A DNA stretch of 6,646 nt, from the NCBI GenBank assembly GCA_937893835.1, contig CALCSS010000037.1, positions 1-6,646 of the forward strand, read 5' to 3'. The DNA is from an uncultured Fidelibacterota bacterium. Its GTDB lineage: Bacteria > Fidelibacterota > Marinisomatia > Marinisomatales > UBA1611. Positions 1-5,672 of the stretch are shown piece after piece (position 1 is the first letter of the stretch; the number at the start of each line of letters is the position of its first letter). The notes beneath the pieces were generated by a model, which saw only the letters and a program-made list of their open reading frames with translations, searched no databases and had not been told where the DNA came from. The position numbers were made by a program, and so were the translations under genes.

Positions 1-560
1 ATTCTCCCGATGGAATTGGAGACGTCATATACCATCTTCATAAATTGTATGATAAAAGGATAATGGTGCTATTTACCTCAATAAGAACTTTAACAGATAC
101 ATCGAAATATTTAAGGTCTAAGCCCGGCGGCAGAGAGCTTCCACTTTTTGCACAGGTCAGAGGTGCCTCAAGGCCATCGATCATCAAGGGTATGCATCAG
201 ACGCCAAATGGAATATTATTTGGAACGAATAGTTTTTGGGAAGGGGTAGACCTTCCTGGAGACCTTTTAGAGATACTTGTCCTTGTGAAATTGCCCTTTG
301 ATGTTCCCAGTGAACCCTTGGTGAGGTCGTACTCCGATCATGTGAATAAGATGGGTGGTAATAGTTTTATTGATTACAGTCTGCCAGAGACTGCCATTAG
401 GTTCAGACAGGGATTTGGTCGTCTCATCCGCACTAGTTACGATGCTGGGAAATTCGTATGTCTTGATAATCGAATAGTGTTAAAGCGTTATGGCAGTATA
501 TTGAGCCAATCTCTTCCTGTTGAAATGAAGACCTTTTCCCAGGTGGACTCAATTCGATAA
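1..560 (+). CDS. dinG: DinG/XPD-family ATP-dependent DNA helicase, C-terminal part (5' truncated by window)
   Basis: The reading frame is open from the left edge (codons begin at base 3) and ends at TAA 558-560, giving about 185 residues of a C-terminal superfamily 2 helicase domain. Near the start, VLFTSIRTL matches motif IV. GTNSFWEGVDLPGD, from about base 222, is the motif V region. QGFGRLIR (408-431) is motif VI with its arginine finger, followed by the usual KFVCLDNRIV strand carrying the D-x-R pair. This layout is typical of DinG, YoaA and XPD-like 5'-to-3' helicases, which unwind DNA, forks or R-loops during repair. The Walker A, DEAH box and Fe-S cysteines would lie outside the window, so I cannot tell a stand-alone DinG from a DnaQ exonuclease-DinG fusion. 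A TTG at 45 could be misread as a start, but the frame clearly continues upstream of it. The downstream gap to hutH is 48 nt. Confidence 0.88.
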   Translation, partial: SPDGIGDVIYHLHKLYDKRIMVLFTSIRTLTDTSKYLRSKPGGRELPLFAQVRGASRPSIIKGMHQTPNGILFGTNSFWEGVDLPGDLLEILVLVKLPFDVPSEPLVRSYSDHVNKMGGNSFIDYSLPETAIRFRQGFGRLIRTSYDAGKFVCLDNRIVLKRYGSILSQSLPVEMKTFSQVDSIR

Positions 561-573
561 TATTTTTCTGTCT

Positions 574-601
574 TTGGAATGACTTGATTATATCCTATAA
601 A
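574..601 (+). promoter_or_regulatory. Possible sigma70-type promoter for hutH
   Basis: In the 48-nt gap between the helicase gene and hutH, TTGGAA (574-579) and TATAAA (596-601) resemble -35 and -10 boxes with a 16-nt spacer; they match the consensus at 4 of 6 and 5 of 6 positions. A start site about 7 nt past the -10 box would fall at or next to the hutH ATG (609), which would make the mRNA leaderless or nearly so. AT-rich gaps produce such matches by chance, so this is tentative. Confidence 0.35.
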
Positions 602-608
602 TTAGTCG

Positions 609-2135
609 ATGGAAACCTTACTTGTTTCAACAAAGAAGATCACCTATCGAGAATTAGCACCTCTTTTCAAAGGGCCCGTAAAAGTTTCTCTCACAAAAGG
701 TGCTGAGAAAAATATAGAAGGATCATACCGCAATCTATGTTCACTACTTGAGAAAGAAACAACGATATATGGTGTGAACACAGGCTTTGGCAACCTAAGC
801 CATATCTCCATAAGTGCAGCAGATCAGAAGCAACTACAGATCAATCTAGTCAAGAGCCATGCCTCTGGAGTAGGAGACCCTATAGATGTAGGTACTGTCC
901 GTACGATCCTTTTCTTAAAATTATTGACCTATGCAAAAGGATATAGTGGTGTAAGGCTCATCTTGGTCAAAAAGATAATCCAGTTCATCAATAATGATAT
1001 TCTGCCGGTGATACCAATAAAGGGATCAGTTGGTGCGAGTGGAGATCTGGCACCTCTTGGTCATATGGCACTGGCACTGATCGGTGAAGGTATGGTCTAT
1101 TATAAGGGAAAGATTCTTCCTACAAGAGCTGCACTAAAAAAGGCAAGGATCAAACCATTGGACCTTGGTCCCAAGGAAGGGATCAGTTTGATCAATGGTA
1201 CACAGGTCTCTACAGCCTTTGCCATCAAGGCCTGCGTCGATGGTGAAAATCTATTGAAAACCGCAGATATGGTAGGTGCATTATCTGTGGAGAATAGTTT
1301 TTCCAGTCGGAAGGTATTTAGAAAGGATGTACATCAATTGAAAGACCATCCAGGCCAACAAACATCTGCAGAGAATGTATTCAAAATGCTCAGAGGAAGT
1401 GAGATAGTCCATTCACACAGTAATTGTGGCAAGGTTCAAGACCCATATAGCTTTCGGTGCATTCCTCACATCCATGGTGCGTGCCGGGATTCTTTCCGGC
1501 TTAGTGCCTCAATGATCAATAATGAGATAAATAGTGTAAGTGATAATCCTCTGGTCATGGGTGATAGAACTGTTTTGAGTTCTGGCCATTTTCATGCTGA
1601 GCATATTGCGCAGGCGTTAGACATACTTGCCATCTCCTTCTCAGAGATCGGCGCGATCTCAGAGCGCAGATCTCATTACTTTATGAAAGGCATTGACTCT
1701 AGGATCCCTCCTTTCATTGCAAGCAACCCCGGTATTGATTCAGGATATATGATAGCCCATGTCACTGCTACCGCACTGGCATCTGAGAATAAGACACTGT
1801 CTCATCCAGCCAGTGTTGACTCGCTGCCAACATCAGGAGGGCAGGAGGATCAGGTGAGCATGGCACCCTGGGCGGGGAAAAAGCTATTTGAGATACAATC
1901 CAATGTTAGCTGTATTCTAGCCATTGAGTTGATAGTTGCAGGTGCAGCAAATTTCATGGCCTCAAGTAGAATGAGGGCGGGGAAGGGTACTGCGCCTATA
2001 TTGGAAATGTTAAATGACCATTGTAGATATGATCAGGGTGATAGGTCCCTGTCATCTGAGATAGAAGAGGTGACCGATCTCATTGTCTCTGGAAATATCT
2101 TGCAGGAGGTCTCAAAATCTTTAAGATTGGAGTAA
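609..2135 (+). CDS. hutH: Histidine ammonia-lyase (MIO-dependent aromatic amino acid lyase)
   Basis: This 508-residue protein has the usual HAL length. It should convert L-histidine to urocanate and ammonia, the first step of histidine degradation, in the cytoplasm. The Ala143-Ser144-Gly145 triad, inside GSVGASGDLAPLGH, forms the MIO electrophile. The catalytic tyrosine is Y54 in YGVNTGFG. S83-H84 match the Ser-His pair that marks histidine specificity rather than Phe or Tyr. Also present are NGTQ (196-199), QDPYSFRC (277-284) with R283, F328, and E413 in GGQEDQ. Several nearby positions differ from the usual HAL motifs: RCxPQ reads RCIPH (H287), GNFHAE reads GHFHAE (H327), and NQEDH reads GQEDQ. 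The start is the ATG at 609; no Shine-Dalgarno precedes it. guaB follows after 3 nt, so the two are probably cotranscribed. No hutU, hutI or hutG is nearby. Family is secure; histidine as substrate is likely but less certain. Confidence 0.9.
   Translation: METLLVSTKKITYRELAPLFKGPVKVSLTKGAEKNIEGSYRNLCSLLEKETTIYGVNTGFGNLSHISISAADQKQLQINLVKSHASGVGDPIDVGTVRTILFLKLLTYAKGYSGVRLILVKKIIQFINNDILPVIPIKGSVGASGDLAPLGHMALALIGEGMVYYKGKILPTRAALKKARIKPLDLGPKEGISLINGTQVSTAFAIKACVDGENLLKTADMVGALSVENSFSSRKVFRKDVHQLKDHPGQQTSAENVFKMLRGSEIVHSHSNCGKVQDPYSFRCIPHIHGACRDSFRLSASMINNEINSVSDNPLVMGDRTVLSSGHFHAEHIAQALDILAISFSEIGAISERRSHYFMKGIDSRIPPFIASNPGIDSGYMIAHVTATALASENKTLSHPASVDSLPTSGGQEDQVSMAPWAGKKLFEIQSNVSCILAIELIVAGAANFMASSRMRAGKGTAPILEMLNDHCRYDQGDRSLSSEIEEVTDLIVSGNILQEVSKSLRLE
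2129..2132 (+). promoter_or_regulatory. Ribosome binding site deciding the guaB GTG start
   Basis: GGAG lies 6 nt before the GTG at 2139, inside the last codons of hutH. It supports GTG as the true guaB start. The nearby ATG at 2137 is followed directly by TGA and cannot serve, and the next in-frame ATG lies about 50 codons inside the conserved barrel. A stronger GGAGGT at 2105-2110 is too far upstream (28 nt) to act on this start. Confidence 0.6.
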
Positions 2136-2138
2136 AAT

Positions 2139-3608
2139 GTGAGTAATCGTCCGCCATTCAAACAAGCGTTCACTTTTGATGATGTATTGTTAGTGCCTCA
2201 GAGATCAAGTGTACTTCCAAGAGATGTGAATCTAAAAACTCGTTTGACTAAAAAGATAAAGCTCAACATACCGATATTGAGCGCTGCAATGGATACTGTG
2301 ACCGAACGTGATATGGCCATAGCACTTGCAAGGACTGGAGGAATGGGAGTGATACATAAAAATCTCTCCATCAATGATCAGGCAAATATGGTGGACAGGG
2401 TCAAACGTTCAGAAAGTGGCATGATATTAAACCCCATCACAGTGGAAGAATCCTCGACCATCAAGGATGCTAAGATGGTGATGTCCGAGTACAAGATAAG
2501 TGGCCTGCCTGTTGTCAAAAATGATCGCCTTGTCGGTATCATTACAAACCGAGATATTCGGTTCGAGACCAATGATATGTTGACCGTATCCGAGCGTATG
2601 ACATCTGAGGATCTGGTGACCGTTCCCGTTGGCACCTCACTTGAAAAATCCAAAGAGATCCTGCAAAAACATCGTATTGAAAAACTGCTTGTGGTAGATG
2701 GCGACCATAACCTTACAGGGCTCATTACCGTAAAGGACATACAGAAGAATGAGGATTATCCAAATGCCTGCAAGGATTCCAATGGTAGACTGAGAGTTGC
2801 AGCAGCAATAGGTGTATCAGGTGATGCATTTGAACGTGCTAGAGAGCTTGCCAGTGTGGAGATCGATGCAATTGTCATTGACACTGCGCACGGCCACTCA
2901 AAAGGGGTCCTGGATACTATATCAAGAATAAAGAATGAGAACCAGAATGTTGCGGTGATCGCAGGGAATGTTGCAACAGGTGATGGTACAAAAGCATTGA
3001 TCGAATCAGGGGTGGACAGTGTCAAGGTAGGTATTGGTGCAGGGGCTAGTTGTACCACAAGGGTCATTGCCGGAGTAGGCGTGCCTCAATTGACAGCGAT
3101 CATGGATGCTGTTGATGTTGCCAGGGAATTTGATATACCTATCATAGCAGATGGCGGTCTAAGATATAGTGGAGACATAGCGAAGGCCTTGGCGGCTGGA
3201 GCAGATTCAGTGATGGTAGGTAGCTTACTTGCGGGAATGGATGAGAGTCCAGGAGAGACAATTTTATATGAAGGTAGGCAATATAAATCTTATAGAGGAA
3301 TGGGCTCCATGGGGGCCATGGAAAAAGGCAGCGGTGATAGATATTTTCAAGAAGGTGCTGAGGCTAAGAAATTAGTACCAGAGGGCATTGAGGGAATGGT
3401 CCCTTACCGAGGACCTGTCCAGAATACCATACATCAATTGATCGGTGGTGTTCGATCTTCCATGGGCTACTGTGGTTGTAAGACAATAAATGAATTTGGT
3501 AACAACTCAGAGATGGTACAGGTTACCTCTGCTGCATTAAAAGAAAACCATCCGCATGAGGTCAGGATAGTCAAGGAGGCTCCTAACTATCAAGTGTCAG
3601 ACGGATAA
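2139..3608 (+). CDS. guaB: Inosine-5'-monophosphate dehydrogenase
   Basis: This 489-residue protein has the usual length of a bacterial IMPDH, which oxidises IMP to XMP with NAD+, the committed step of GMP synthesis. The N-terminus shows the conserved FTFDDVLLVP and SAAMDTVTE segments. Two CBS domains are inserted at about residues 98-203, where regulatory nucleotides bind in this family. The (beta/alpha)8 barrel then resumes, with the catalytic cysteine C305 in the loop GIGAGASCTTR (298-308), the phosphate-binding ADGG (337-340) and GSLLAG (361-366). The flap includes R401-Y402 in DRYFQ, and the C-terminus is the usual HPHEVRIVKEAPNY. The catalytic loop is odd: nearly all bacterial family members read GIGPGSICTTR, so P, S and I are replaced by A, A and S, although the cysteine and following TTR stay. 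Start is GTG with GGAG 6 nt upstream. It trails hutH by 3 nt and converges on rpsT. Confidence 0.96.
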   Translation: MSNRPPFKQAFTFDDVLLVPQRSSVLPRDVNLKTRLTKKIKLNIPILSAAMDTVTERDMAIALARTGGMGVIHKNLSINDQANMVDRVKRSESGMILNPITVEESSTIKDAKMVMSEYKISGLPVVKNDRLVGIITNRDIRFETNDMLTVSERMTSEDLVTVPVGTSLEKSKEILQKHRIEKLLVVDGDHNLTGLITVKDIQKNEDYPNACKDSNGRLRVAAAIGVSGDAFERARELASVEIDAIVIDTAHGHSKGVLDTISRIKNENQNVAVIAGNVATGDGTKALIESGVDSVKVGIGAGASCTTRVIAGVGVPQLTAIMDAVDVAREFDIPIIADGGLRYSGDIAKALAAGADSVMVGSLLAGMDESPGETILYEGRQYKSYRGMGSMGAMEKGSGDRYFQEGAEAKKLVPEGIEGMVPYRGPVQNTIHQLIGGVRSSMGYCGCKTINEFGNNSEMVQVTSAALKENHPHEVRIVKEAPNYQVSDG

Positions 3609-3617
3609 GTTTATATT

Positions 3618-3872
3618 TTAAGTTAGAGAATTAAGGTGGCGCGTTATCTGAGCCTTACGCCTTGCGCCGGTATTCTTATGAATGAGATTCTTACTAACAG
3701 CCTTGTCTATGACACGTACTGCATCTCCATAGACTGACTCTGCATCGGTCTTAGATGTTGCAGAGAGTACTCTCTTGATGTTAGTGCGAAGCTTAGAGAG
3801 GCTGTCAACGTTTCTTGCACGCCTCTTCTTGTCTTGTCTCTCTCTTTTGATCTGTTGCGGATGTCTATCCAT
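3618..3872 (-). CDS. rpsT: Small ribosomal subunit protein S20 (bS20)
   Basis: This 84-residue, strongly basic protein is close to the usual 85-90 of S20, a primary 16S rRNA-binding protein that helps fold the 30S subunit. The C-terminal half is recognisable: RVIDKAVSKNLIHKNTGARRKAQITRHLN matches the family's DKA-x(n)-IHKNTAARKKSRL pattern. The N-terminus is a lysine/arginine-rich helix beginning MDRHPQQIKRERQ, where many bacteria have a short A-N-H-K-S-A lead; this is a lineage-specific look rather than damage. The ATG lies at 3870-3872, with AAGGA (minus strand, 3884-3888) 11 nt upstream as a plausible Shine-Dalgarno. It is transcribed alone, divergently from the Crp-family gene, and ends 9 nt from the guaB stop with no room for a separate terminator between them. 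Confidence 0.93.
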   Translation of the reverse strand: MDRHPQQIKRERQDKKRRARNVDSLSKLRTNIKRVLSATSKTDAESVYGDAVRVIDKAVSKNLIHKNTGARRKAQITRHLNSLT

Positions 3873-3903
3873 TAAATTATTTTTCCTTAGATTGAAGCCG
3901 GCA

Positions 3904-3933
3904 AGTTTACTATTGCATCAATTCCCTTGTCAA
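3904..3933 (-). promoter_or_regulatory. Sigma70-like promoter of rpsT
   Basis: Read on the minus strand, a perfect -35 hexamer TTGACA (3928-3933) is followed after 18 nt by TAAACT (3904-3909), which matches the -10 consensus at 4 of 6 positions. The predicted start near 3897 leaves a leader of about 25 nt holding AAGGA before the rpsT ATG. The perfect -35 and fitting geometry make this the best promoter in the window. A 22-bp dyad (3941-3962) begins 7 nt upstream of the -35 box. Confidence 0.6.
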
Positions 3934-3940
3934 TGAGATG

Positions 3941-3962
3941 TTTGATCGATCATATGATCAAA
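3941..3962. promoter_or_regulatory. Nested palindrome, candidate operator between rpsT and the Crp-family gene
   Basis: Arms TTTGATC (3941-3947) and GATCAAA (3956-3962) form an inverted repeat around an 8-nt centre. Nested inside are a perfect 12-bp palindrome GATCATATGATC (3948-3959) and a perfect 10-bp palindrome TGATCGATCA (3943-3952), so three GATC tetramers fall within 16 bp. The outer arms resemble Fnr/Crp half-sites (TTGAT...ATCAA), but the spacing is 10 nt instead of the 4 nt of an FNR box. The dyad sits just upstream of the rpsT -35 box and 85 nt before the divergent regulator gene. An operator is plausible; which protein binds it is unknown. Confidence 0.4.
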
Positions 3963-3974
3963 ATATCTTGGCCC

Positions 3975-3991
3975 AATACGCCAATCGTATT
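3975..3991. repeat. Short inverted repeat, second dyad in the divergent region
   Basis: AATACG (3975-3980) and CGTATT (3986-3991) are exact inverted repeats around CCAAT. The dyad lies 56 nt upstream of the Crp-family start, so it could be a repressor or activator site for that gene. Six-base arms are short enough to arise by chance in an AT-rich region. Confidence 0.25.
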
Positions 3992-4002
3992 TTATTTATG
4001 TC

Positions 4003-4030
4003 AGATATGAATTTTATAAAAAAGATATGA
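4003..4030 (+). repeat. Direct repeat AGATATGA, two copies 20 nt apart
   Basis: AGATATGA occurs at 4003-4010 and again at 4023-4030. The 20-nt period is close to two helical turns, so both copies would face the same side of the DNA. They flank the TATAAA (4015-4020) in front of the Crp-family gene. The arrangement could serve a regulator but may be chance in AT-rich DNA. Confidence 0.25.
4015..4020 (+). promoter_or_regulatory. Possible -10 box for the Crp-family gene
   Basis: TATAAA matches the -10 consensus at 5 of 6 positions and would start transcription near 4027, about 20 nt before the regulator's ATG. No convincing -35 hexamer lies 16-18 nt upstream. An alternative pair, TTGGCC (3968-3973) and TTTATT (3991-3996) with a 17-nt spacer, is also possible. 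A gene divergent from rpsT needs a promoter in this region; its exact place is unresolved. Confidence 0.25.
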
Positions 4031-4050
4031 GTGGTATTTTAATGCTATGA
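4027..4050 (+). other. Possible 7-codon leader ORF (MSGILML) overlapping the regulator start
   Basis: ATG at 4027 opens a 7-codon frame, with a second in-frame ATG at 4042. It ends at TGA 4048-4050, which overlaps the Crp-family start codon (4047-4049) as ATGA. This geometry permits translational coupling. No Shine-Dalgarno is seen, and so short a frame is expected by chance fairly often. Confidence 0.18.
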
Positions 4051-4730
4051 AGAAAATAGAACTATTACGATCTGTATCACTGTTTTGGGACCTTGAGGAA
4101 GAAGAGCTAGGGTATATTTCAGAAAAAATGATCGCCAGACACTATGAGAATGGCAATTATATCTTCTTGGAGGATTCAGAGGGTGAACAGTGTTTCTTTG
4201 TAGTGGAGGGAAGTGTCAAGGTGACAAGATTGAGCAAGGATGGAAAGGAGGTCATCCTGGCGATGCTGAACGCGGGTGACTTCTTTGGAGAGATGTCTCT
4301 TCTAGATGGGCGATCACGATCGGCGAATGTCATTGCCTTGGAAAAGACAGAGGTCCTGACCCTGGACCGTGAAGATTTTCTTATCGTCTTACATGATTAT
4401 CCTCAGATATCCATTCAATTAATGAAGGAGATGGCTGGCCGATTAAGAAAAAGCGATAGACAGATCGCAAGCCTGTCACTAAGTGATGCTGAAAAACGCA
4501 TTGCCCTGTGCATCATTAGATTTGCTGATGAGCAGGGCATCATTAAAAATGGCAGGGTCAGCATACCAAAGACCCCAATCCAACAAGACATAGCAAATAT
4601 GGCAGGGACCTCAAGAGAGACGGTCTCAAGAGCATTGAGCATTTTGGAAAAGGAGGAGATCATCGAACGCCACGGTCGAGAACTCATGATACTTGATTAT
4701 AAAAAATTTATTAAGGAATTTGACTCTTAG
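4047..4730 (+). CDS. Crp/Fnr-family transcriptional regulator
   Basis: This 227-residue protein is the normal size for the family. Residues about 10-120 form the cyclic nucleotide-binding beta-roll, with G-D-F-F-G-E-M-S-L-L-D-G at 77-88 followed by R91-S92. The E82 and R-S pattern corresponds to the ribose- and phosphate-contacting residues of the CRP cAMP pocket, so a cyclic nucleotide ligand is plausible. A long dimerisation helix spans about 118-145. The C-terminus (about 150-222) is a winged helix with recognition helix TSRETVSRALSILEKEEII, carrying the E-x-x-S-R pattern typical of Fnr-like DNA contacts. There is no N-terminal cysteine cluster, which argues against Fe-S oxygen sensing as in FNR. 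ATG 4047 is chosen because it begins the usual short helix before the beta-roll; no strong Shine-Dalgarno is visible. The stop directly abuts meaB, implying cotranscription. Its target genes cannot be read from sequence. Confidence 0.92.
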   Translation: MKKIELLRSVSLFWDLEEEELGYISEKMIARHYENGNYIFLEDSEGEQCFFVVEGSVKVTRLSKDGKEVILAMLNAGDFFGEMSLLDGRSRSANVIALEKTEVLTLDREDFLIVLHDYPQISIQLMKEMAGRLRKSDRQIASLSLSDAEKRIALCIIRFADEQGIIKNGRVSIPKTPIQQDIANMAGTSRETVSRALSILEKEEIIERHGRELMILDYKKFIKEFDS

Positions 4731-5672
4731 ATGCTCCAATCCCTCATTCATGGAGTTCGTGACAATGACCATGGATCGATATCAAAAGCAATTACCATCA
4801 TCGAAAATGATCAAAGGGATGCAGAACCCCTATTAACTGAGATCTATCCAGAATCAGATGGCCCACTGCGGATCGGGGTAACCGGGCCACCAGGTGCAGG
4901 CAAGAGCACACTCACCAATGTATTGATAGAAAAGATCTTAGAGCTTGATAAAACAGTTGGTGTTGTCGCTGTTGACCCCACAAGTCCCTTCTCTGGAGGA
5001 TCTCTATTGGGTGACAGGATCCGAATGAATCAATATCCATGGGATGAGAGGGTCTTCGTTAGGAGCATGGGCAGCCACGGTGACCTTGGTGGGCTGGCAC
5101 GCAGGTCCCAGGAGGTGGGCGATGTCCTAGCAGCAAGTGGCAAGGATTATATTCTCTATGAGACCGTTGGTGTGGGACAAAGTGAGCATGACATAGTCAA
5201 AGCGGCGGATCTATGCATCGTGGTCCTCGTGCCTGAGTCTGGTGATGAGATACAGATGATGAAGGCAGGCCTGATCGAGATAGCAGACCTATTTGTGATC
5301 AATAAGTCAGACCGTGATGGGGCCAACCGGTTATCTTCAATGCTAAGGAATATCTTACATAATTTTTCTAAAATAGGGAAGCTAGAGCCTCCTGTCTACA
5401 ATACCATAGGAACTGAAAAAGTGGGAATAGATCAATTGTTTAAAGGCATTGGCTCGCACGTGAGTTCGATGATGGATGCTGGACATTTGGATGATAGGAG
5501 ATTAGAAAGATATCGCCAGAGGGTGCTGAGCCTGGTAAGGGGTGAGCTCGAGGATTCCTTTTGGACCAATAGTAAGGTTGAACTATTGAGGCGAATGACA
5601 GAGAGCATAGATCAAATATCAATGGTCCCCCATGCCATGGCCAAGAGACTCTTGGGCGACTCAGGACAATGA
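4731..5672 (+). CDS. meaB: MeaB/ArgK-family GTPase, acyl-CoA mutase chaperone
   Basis: This 313-residue P-loop GTPase is close to the family's usual 320-330 residues. Walker A is GPPGAGKST (52-60). The family-specific DPTSPFSGGSLLGDRIRM follows (82-99), then RSMGSHGDLGGLARRS (111-126), ETVGVGQSE (144-152) and the guanine-specificity NKSD (191-194). The rest is the helical dimerisation tail. In characterised systems MeaB (human MMAA) gates adenosylcobalamin loading into methylmalonyl-CoA mutase and protects it from inactivation; the name ArgK reflects an early kinase assignment now doubted. No mutase or B12 gene lies in the window, so the client is inferred from the family. The ATG falls on the base right after the regulator's stop, with AAGGA (4713-4717) 13 nt upstream, rather far. 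Its stop overlaps tatC by ATGA, so coupled translation along the cluster is likely. Confidence 0.94.
   Translation: MLQSLIHGVRDNDHGSISKAITIIENDQRDAEPLLTEIYPESDGPLRIGVTGPPGAGKSTLTNVLIEKILELDKTVGVVAVDPTSPFSGGSLLGDRIRMNQYPWDERVFVRSMGSHGDLGGLARRSQEVGDVLAASGKDYILYETVGVGQSEHDIVKAADLCIVVLVPESGDEIQMMKAGLIEIADLFVINKSDRDGANRLSSMLRNILHNFSKIGKLEPPVYNTIGTEKVGIDQLFKGIGSHVSSMMDAGHLDDRRLERYRQRVLSLVRGELEDSFWTNSKVELLRRMTESIDQISMVPHAMAKRLLGDSGQ

Noticed and set aside
609..2135. Assigning the MIO enzyme as tyrosine or phenylalanine ammonia-lyase or an aminomutase
   Set aside because: The Ser83-His84 pair and QEDxVSM segment match histidine ammonia-lyases; PAL/TAL enzymes differ at these positions. Altered specificity remains possible.
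2378..2740. Minus-strand open frame of 120 codons inside guaB
   Set aside because: It lies wholly within the conserved CBS-domain coding region and its translation is a serine-rich composition shadow with no recognisable domain.
2756..3067. Minus-strand open frame of 103 codons inside guaB
   Set aside because: Antisense to the IMPDH barrel and catalytic loop; the low-complexity Ala/Ser/Thr/Pro translation is typical of a shadow.
3941..3962. Reading the main dyad as a standard FNR or CRP box
   Set aside because: Half-sites TTGAT and ATCAA are 10 nt apart instead of 4, and TGTGA-N6-TCACA is absent, so the canonical sites do not fit.
4415..4687. Minus-strand open frame of 90 codons inside the Crp-family gene
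   Set aside because: Antisense to the DNA-binding domain, with no start signal or recognisable motif.
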